From positions 35,353,874 through 35,417,873 of the forward strand of contig CM037787.1 of assembly GCA_021229015.1 (NCBI GenBank): DNA of 64,000 nt, read 5' to 3'. Source of the stretch: Solen grandis. Taxonomy: Eukaryota > Mollusca > Bivalvia > Adapedonta > Solenidae. Below, piece after piece: positions 58,436 to 64,000 of the stretch. Numbering within the stretch: the stretch's first letter is position 1; each line of letters opens with the position of its first letter. The translations under genes were made by a program, and so were the position numbers. Under the pieces are notes generated by a model. The model made no database searches and was not told where the DNA came from. It saw nothing but the letters and a program-made list of their open reading frames with translations.

Positions 58436-58751
58436 TCAAGTCATTATATGTTTATTGCTTTGTGTAAAACTAGCCTACTATCTCACTTCCATTGTAGCAG
58501 ATAATTTAGTTATGCATCAACCCATCAGAGGTTTTACCGTAACATATAGGTACTATATTGGCTAAAGACTCCCTGCAGTGATGACCAGCAATTAGCAGGT
58601 CTGATCACAGCAGATGGGGGCCTGGCTCAGTGGGACATCACATTTCTTTCGAGATGCCTTTAAGTTTTGGTCACATATAAAGCATTTTGCATTTTGTTGT
58701 TTTTCTGGTATTTTAACTTGGCTGATCAGGTTTGAAACTGTTGATCATCAC

Positions 58752-58830
58752 GAAAACCGTTGCATTTGCAGTATGCAAATCTAGTTGATCGTTGTTCTTG
58801 TTTTCATGCATTCGCACCTTACAAGACGAG
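58752..58830 (+). repeat. Diverged hairpin head resembling the GCGAAAACC family
   Basis: CGAAAACCGTTGC is followed by ATTTGCA-GTA-TGCAAAT (58764-58780), then CTAGTT, then GTTGTTCTTGTTTTCATGC. Position and order of CGAAAACCG, hairpin, CTAGTT and TTGTTCTT match the heads at 52983 and 55796. The hairpin arm here contains an octamer, ATGCAAAT. Confidence 0.4.
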
Positions 58831-59051
58831 TTTGTGTTTTGGTACAGACAATAGACGTAACTGTCAGTAATAATGGTTATCGTCAAACACAATAAGAAAC
58901 ATAAATGAAATCTGGTTGAGTTCCTTTAACGTTTTTTTTTTCATGAAATTTCGAAATAAATTGTTAAGTTTAAACCATGTGTTGCATGTATTTATTCATT
59001 ACTCAGTAATTAAAATAGAGTCTAGATTTTAATCTTTGTTTCACTAACAAG

Positions 59052-59219
59052 ATGGAAGGATCCTCTGTGAAAAATGAAAGAAAACGGCATACGAGTGAAC
59101 CGGGACATTCTCAGTCGCCAAATAAACGAAAACGTTCTGTTATGTACAGTACACAAAACCTCAATGTGAAAACTCAACCTTTTAACATTTCTTCCAAATA
59201 CAGAGATAATTACTGTTGA
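59052..59219 (+). CDS. Short basic open frame, possibly LINE ORF1 start
   Basis: Fifty-five codons from ATGGAAGGATCC: basic, with EPGHSQSPNKRKRS as a nuclear-localisation-like stretch. It lies 0.8 kb before the ORF1 remnant of the decayed LINE at 59985 and in the same orientation. It is preceded by TTTCACTAACAAG, a weak acceptor. It could be the N-terminus of that LINE's ORF1 or an unrelated small frame. Confidence 0.25.
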   Translation: MEGSSVKNERKRHTSEPGHSQSPNKRKRSVMYSTQNLNVKTQPFNISSKYRDNYC

Positions 59220-59504
59220 TCAGATTCTGATATAACTTCACAGTATTTATTAGTATCAACACTAGTTGCACATGTACCTGGCATGTCATAATATTATTTT
59301 TTCTTTATATTTAATATTTTTTCTAGCCGTTACTTGTATAAGAGTAACAGAGCTCTACCTGGTTTTGACGTGTTCTTATTTTTATACCTCAACTTTATCA
59401 GATGGCACTTACACATAAACATAATGAACAGTAAACCATTTTAGTCAAACTAGTTGAGCCTCAGTTGATTTTTTCCATTTACAAAAAGTAAGTGACATTC
59501 CTAA

Positions 59505-59900
59505 ACAAGAGGGCCATCATGGCCCTAGAACGCTCACCAGAGTACCATCAGCTTAATAAATCAAACCTTGATTAAAATTTTAGATACAGGAAAATAATTT
59601 CAAAATTTTCTATAGACTGTATAAGAAAACTAGCTAACCATGTGCAGGACTTTTAGGGGATCAAATCCATGTAATGACAGTATAGGACAATGAGCTATCA
59701 TAGGTTCAAAACAGAATATAATTTTGTGCAATGGTTTGAAAGGAGATAATTAATATTTTGTCAATGATTGCATAAATTACTTCAAAACATAGTAAAGCAC
59801 ATCCAAATCTCATAGAAGTCTATATATTTGTGACGAAAATAATTTAGTTGAGTTTACCCTTTTCATAATTGATAGAGTTTATCTATACATGTTTCTTTTT
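59505..59900 (-). repeat. Reverse copy of a GCTCACC-type element end
   Basis: AAACAAGAGGGCCATCATGG then CCCTAGAACGCTCACC at 59505-59535 is the reverse complement in plan of the 3' end at 13467-13502. The body to about 59880 contains no tandem unit. It probably interrupts the LINE remnants around it. The right limit is an estimate. Confidence 0.4.
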
Positions 59901-59984
59901 CCTGGTTTCTTTTTGCCTTGTATCTTGCTTGATGATTGCAAAATAAGAATTAACAGAAGAAAACATTTTTCATATTCAGAAGCA

Positions 59985-60335
59985 AAAATAAGTGATAAAC
60001 TGACTGATCTGGAATCCAGGTGAACGAGGGACAATTTGATATTTTTATGGCGTGCCAGAGGAGGGGACAGAAGAAAATTGCAGTTCATTGATAAAGAAAA
60101 TGATAAGTTACAAGCTTAATATAAGAAGAACAGACACCATAAAAGCCAGAAAACCCAGACCAATAGTCTGGAAATTCCACTACTATAGCAACAGAGAAAG
60201 GGTTCGACAGCGTGCATAGGAAAAGGAGATAAAGAAGATGCTTAAAACCGCAAATATGGGCATACGTATAAAAAGAACGCAGCAGAAAAGAGACGCAAGA
60301 AATGCATTCTATTAGATAATGCAACAAGAAAGGAA
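59985..60335 (+). pseudogene. LINE ORF1 remnant (coiled coil / RNA-binding part)
   Basis: Frames broken by stops read KISDKLTDLES, then RDNLIF, then ARKPRPIVWKFHYYSNRE (from about 60145) and NMGIRIKRTQQKRDARNAF. The order of a leucine-spaced helix, an RRDNL-like block and RPIVxKFHYYxxRERV is the signature I know from ORF1 proteins of L1-like and other animal LINEs (nucleic-acid chaperone). Several frame changes make it non-functional. Confidence 0.6.
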
Positions 60336-60450
60336 CGGAAATCGGCCAGAATGGTATCGAATAAATTGTTTATTAATTACATTTAAAGTAGGTGAATGTC
60401 TACAATCCAAGCCGCAACACGGAACTGATCGGTAAGGGTGTCAGGAGGAG

Positions 60451-60606
60451 CTGAGGTTTCTATCATGGAACGTAAATGGATTCGTACAGAAATTACAAGA
60501 TACTGATTTCCATGAATTTCTGTTAAGACTATGACGTGGTACTATTTACAGAGACGTGGTTATCTAGTTCGACAGCTACAAACTTATACATGGAGGGTTA
60601 CGAATG
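60451..60606 (+). pseudogene. LINE ORF2 endonuclease remnant
   Basis: From 60454 the frame reads RFLSWNVNGFVQKLQDTDFH, stops at 60532, and after a shift to 60527 continues DYDVVLFTETWLSSSTATNL. The SWNVNG and ETW motifs are those of the N-terminal apurinic-like endonuclease of non-LTR retrotransposons (the E of ETW is catalytic in that family). It lies directly downstream of the ORF1 remnant. Confidence 0.75.
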
Positions 60607-60864
60607 AGAACATTTCTTTGGTAATAAATCCGCAACGAAGTTGGCGGTGCATAAAAACACTTTTCAAAGTAAATACTCACGTTTATATAATCATGTATAT
60701 GTAATATGCTCCCCGGTAAATGATATCATGCAATGTATGACAAAATTAAATTATCGACACAACTTATTTCATTAAAAACTCTACCTATATGTATTTACTA
60801 CCTTGAATACGTGTTTTGTATTATTGAGGCTATAAATATGCTAAGTGCTATTTTATACTGAATA

Positions 60865-60960
60865 AGAATGTTATGTTTTATAGATTTTCAGAAAGCATTC
60901 AAAAAAAACAATCACAGGAGTAGTTTGTGGTTTTTTAAAAGATTTATGAAATAGATCAGT
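60865..60960 (+). pseudogene. LINE reverse transcriptase remnant (motif A region)
   Basis: From 60871 the frame reads LCFIDFQKAFKK, then NNHRSSLWFFKRFMK and a stop. FIDFQKAF-D is the RT motif containing the first catalytic aspartate (FxDFxKAFD), here with the second D lost. It lies only 0.3 kb beyond the endonuclease remnant, so most of the intervening ORF2 is deleted. Confidence 0.55.
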
Positions 60961-61322
60961 TGTCAATATATCTCTTATTATTTACAGAGAATTTACAGAG
61001 GATGTAGTTATAGGTTTACAAAATCTATTAAGTAGTTGAACAGTGCAACTAATACTCCGTCTATACGCTGAACTTGGTAGATTCCCATTGTACATCTCAC
61101 GTTACCTTCGAATTGTGCATACTGGCTCAAATTATTTGGCACAAAAAAAATTTTTTTAAAGTACTGTTGTAGCATTTCAAAAAGAAATACATGAAAAGAA
61201 AATTCAGGATTGTGAATTGGTCGTCTGAAGTAAAAGAAATTGCAAAATTTATTGACTTTTGACAGTGCCGAAGAGATTATTGTACGCCGGAAATATACCA
61301 ACGGCGCACAAACGTAACTTAC

Positions 61323-61526
61323 GTACAGTGCCCCCGTTCCGGAAGGCATACCGCCAGGAGGACCGACAACGCTAAACCACAACCGCTAGTGGACATTACT
61401 AAGCCGGCCATGACGAGGAAATCGGAAGCCCGACGCCTTCGCGACCGACAAAGGATGACGGATTTCAACTTTATGAAATCAGCATTAAATATAATGCCAT
61501 TTCATTTTATTACAAATGAAAAATGA
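61323..61526 (+). CDS. Basic open frame, unknown
   Basis: Sixty-eight codons of open, GC-rich frame without an obvious start, containing VDITKPAMTRKSEARRLRDR followed by QRMTDFNFMK. The RKSEARRLRDRQRM block resembles basic regions found in retrotransposon gag/ORF1 proteins, but the match is weak. It sits inside the decayed LINE region. Confidence 0.3.
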   Translation, partial: VQCPRSGRHTARRTDNAKPQPLVDITKPAMTRKSEARRLRDRQRMTDFNFMKSALNIMPFHFITNEK

Positions 61527-62038
61527 AAGACTTTATGCCAGATAAAGAACACATTCAAACAATTCATGTCATCCTTTTGATAGAAGAAGAGTGCAGTGTC
61601 CTTTAGGAAGAAATTGATGTATATATTGCGGACAAACGAAATGTACCGAAGCAATGAAAATTAACTCACAAATTCAAAAAGAATATGGACATATAAAGAA
61701 ACTTTATTTTTATCTCAAACGACTTGACGAAAAATTTAATGAACTCATTAATTCGAAGTTTTATTTAAAAAAAACAACAACAGTGAATTCGTGTCATGGT
61801 TAGCTCTGTTTACAGCTTACAGCAGGTGACACAAAAAGGTTTAAGCTTAATGCATGAAAGGAAAATATCTTTGCTTAAAATAATTAACAATAAATATGGT
61901 TGGGATAACCAATTATCAGTCAATTACTGAACTTAATCCTTAATTTAATTGATTAATGAAAAAGCAAACTAATCATTAATTTAATCAATTACAGTTTCAA
62001 GTAATTGCCATGGATAGGGTAGAAGAGACCGACCTGCC

Positions 62039-62221
62039 AGAGTCACAGAATTACGCAATTCAAATGATATTGAAGATGAATTTTATTTTGTAATTAAATG
62101 TTCATTATATAGTGCAATTCATAAATTACATGTTCCTACATTTTACACAACTAATCAAAGTACAAAGTATGTGATATGTATTCATAATAAAAGGAATGCC
62201 GGTCAGACTGATTTCAATTAA
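62039..62221 (+). pseudogene. LINE ORF2 C-terminal remnant
   Basis: The frame reads RVTELRNSNDIEDEFYFVIK then CSLYSAIHKLHVPTFY. DIEDEFYFVIKCSLYS matches VIEDEYHFILECPLYT in the LINE end at 37577. The upstream C-x-x-C pair is lost. It is collinear with the ORF1, endonuclease and RT remnants, so the whole 59.0-62.2 kb stretch is most simply one internally deleted LINE copy. Confidence 0.6.
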
Positions 62222-62371
62222 TATTGTTTTAAGTAGTAATTAAAGCACAACTAGTCAAAACAGTTTGAGTAAATAATATCAGTTCTTATTTAAATAAATA
62301 GACCTCACAACTTTTAACTGATCATTTCTGATATCGAAACAACTACGATAGAACAAGATCTTTTGGCTTAA

Positions 62372-62476
62372 CAATCTGGGGAAGGACCCGGCAACGGGGG
62401 GATACTCAGATCAACCGTAACACTTTCTTTCAGGACTGAGCAATCTGGGGAAGGACCCGGCAACGGGGGATACCCA
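62372..62476 (+). repeat. Direct repeat pair
   Basis: CAATCTGGGGAAGGACCCGG followed by CAACGGGGG and GATAC occurs at 62372-62404 and again at about 62441-62473, 69 bp apart. It lies directly before the transposase remnant and may be part of that element's subterminal region. Confidence 0.8.
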
Positions 62477-62487
62477 GAACAATTACT

Positions 62488-63884
62488 GGAGGAAAGGGAG
62501 TGAAAAGAAAGGAGAATAAAAGTATTGAAGAAAAGTACGCTGCAATCATAGAATATGAAAAGGGTACCGAATCAAAGACTGAAATTGCCCAAGAATTTAT
62601 AATGACGCCCAGCACCCTTTCCTCTTGGCTGAAAAATAAGGAATCGATCAAAGAGGAGTTCTTCAAAGTTTGAACCAAAACGGAAGGTCATGAAAGTTGG
62701 CGAGCACAAGGAACTAGAGGATGTTCTAGTAAAATGGTTAAATAACGTCCGATCAAATAATATGCCAGTATCAGGGCCTATGATAAAGCAAAGGCCGAAG
62801 AACTGTCCCAGAAAATGGGTATCAATGGGTTTAAAGCGCCTGCTGGTTGGCCAAACCGGTTCAAAGTCAGGCATGTTATCGCATTTAAAAAGTCTGTGAC
62901 GAATCCAATGCTGTCAATATCACATCTGATGACATGCATGCCTGACAGAACAAACTGGAAATGATCACACGACAGTACCAGCCAAAGCATTTACAACGCT
63001 GACGAGACTGACATATTCTATCAGCTTCTGCCAGATAAAACCATATAGTTTAAAAATATCCAGTGCCATGGTGGTAAACAAAGTATGCAGAGGCTTACAG
63101 CACTAACTTTTGCTAATATGACTGGTACAGACAAGCGCCCCCTACTCATAATAGGAAAGTCAGCCAAGCCACGCTGTTTCAAAAATGTCAAGTCATTGCC
63201 AATATAATACAAAGCTAACGAAAAAGCATGGATGAGCAGTGAGATTTTTTAATCCTGGGTCAGGCAATTTGACAAAAAATGAGCAGAACAGGGAGGGAAG
63301 TGGCCCTTATTGTAGACAATTGTTCTGCCTACTCAGATATCAAGGGGCTACAGTATGTAGATCGTCTTTCTACTCCTACTACAACGAGTAGGACTCGGCC
63401 ACTAGACCAAGGCGTCATTCAGTCTCAGAAATGTCAGTACAGAAAGCGGGTGCTGTACGGGGCAATTCGGGCCATAGACTGTGGGCACACAATGTCCGTC
63501 AATGTGTATGACGCACTTGAAATGCTACACCAAGCATTGGGCAGTGTGACACAAGCGACGGTCAGGAACTGCTTTAAGAAGGCTGGGTTCGCTACTACTG
63601 ACGTGCCGACCAGTACGCACTGCGAATCGGTTGAAGACCCCAAAGATGACATCCCGCTATCCAGATTGAGCGGCCTGGGTCTTCATCAGGAGTCTGCTCG
63701 GGATTTTCTCGCCCTAGACAATGAGCTGCCTATCTGCATGGAAGAATCCGATGATGCCATCATCGAAGACGTGCCCTCCAGAAAACAGCCCGTAGAAATC
63801 GAGGAGGAAGAAGAAAGTTGCAAATGTGAGGAAACGCACGTTTATAGTGTAAGTCAGTTGTTGGATTTGTGTGTAATGCCGTGA
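62488..63884 (+). pseudogene. pogo/Tigger-type (CENP-B-like) transposase, frameshifted
   Basis: A Tc1/mariner-superfamily transposase remnant that would bind element ends and cut and paste DNA. Domains in order: an N-terminal helix-turn-helix (about 62490-62673: SIEEKYAAIIEYEKG, IAQEFIMTPSTLSSWLKNK); a CENP-B-type second helix-turn-helix (about 62674-62880: WLNNVRSNNMPVSGPMI, GWPNRFKVRH); and a DDE domain from 62992 (YNADETDIFYQLLPDKTI). The catalytic aspartates are in NADET (63001), LIVDNCSAY (63315) and RPLDQGVI (about 63405); the last two are 29 residues apart, as expected for a DD29-30D enzyme. Stops or shifts at about 62671, 62785, 62959, 63046, 63208 and 63250 leave only the last 201-codon part (63279-63884) open; it ends in an acidic tail (EIEEEEESCKCEE). 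No terminal inverted repeats are visible; the 3' end may lie outside the window. Confidence 0.85.
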
Positions 63885-64000
63885 AACCATTTCAGAAACA
63901 GACAATTCTAGTGACTTTCTGAGATACCCGTGTAGTATTTCGGATACGCTGATATAGGAAGATTTAAACAAGTGTATACAAACAGACCACGATTACATCG
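63885..64000. other. Non-coding end of window
   Basis: The sequence after the transposase stop contains no recognised terminus. Confidence 0.4.

Noticed and set aside
61910..62000. Inverted TTAATTTAATTGATTAATGA-like sequences as transposon ends
   Set aside because: The two blocks do not match as exact inverted repeats and are simple AT-rich sequence.

Overview
The window is AT-rich, intron- and repeat-dominated animal DNA. The repeat vocabulary (tRNA-headed SINEs with a shared core, hairpin-headed repeats with CGTCCGTC runs and internal tandem units, 146-bp arrays, TTAA-flanked MITEs) is what I associate with bivalve molluscs, probably a heterodont clam. That is recognition of repeat style, not a search result. 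No prokaryotic features, CRISPR arrays or intact tRNA/rRNA genes were seen. An N gap at 27873-27972 divides the window.

Layout. (1) 1-27872: mostly unannotatable intergenic or intronic DNA with seven-member MITE family copies (six here), a hairpin-headed element with a dimeric ~318-bp tandem array (11.8-13.5 kb), a 29-bp minisatellite (17.4-18.3 kb), two copies of a second SINE, fold-back elements near 22 kb and a weak minus-strand exon candidate at 14.8 kb. (2) 28-35 kb: SINE-1 copies (one with a clean target-site duplication), another hairpin-headed element and microsatellites. (3) 35.9-38.2 kb: the only convincing host gene. A strong splice acceptor is followed by an ATG and a ~270-codon open frame of possible TIR-like fold. 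It is interrupted by a full-length SINE with a 12-bp duplication, then by the 3' end of an antisense LINE, then by a short acidic open frame that may be the original C-terminus. (4) 38-45 kb: AT microsatellites, tRNA-like fragments and a LINE reverse-transcriptase tail. (5) 45.1-56.8 kb: a satellite-like landscape of one ~0.85-1 kb repeat family that starts with GGTTTTCGC/GCGAAAACC hairpins, mixed with palindromic GGCGAAATAA repeats and eight 146-bp units. (6) 59-62.2 kb: one decayed LINE whose ORF1, endonuclease, reverse transcriptase and C-terminal remnants are collinear. (7) 62.4-63.9 kb: a frameshifted pogo/Tigger (CENP-B-like) transposase with three recognisable catalytic aspartates.

No multi-gene system is visible. 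The most notable points are the hairpin-headed repeat architecture shared by several otherwise different families, the CTCF-like core and the TCAAGGTCA nuclear-receptor-type site that recur in the 45-57 kb family, and the SINE/LINE double hit in the single host gene.
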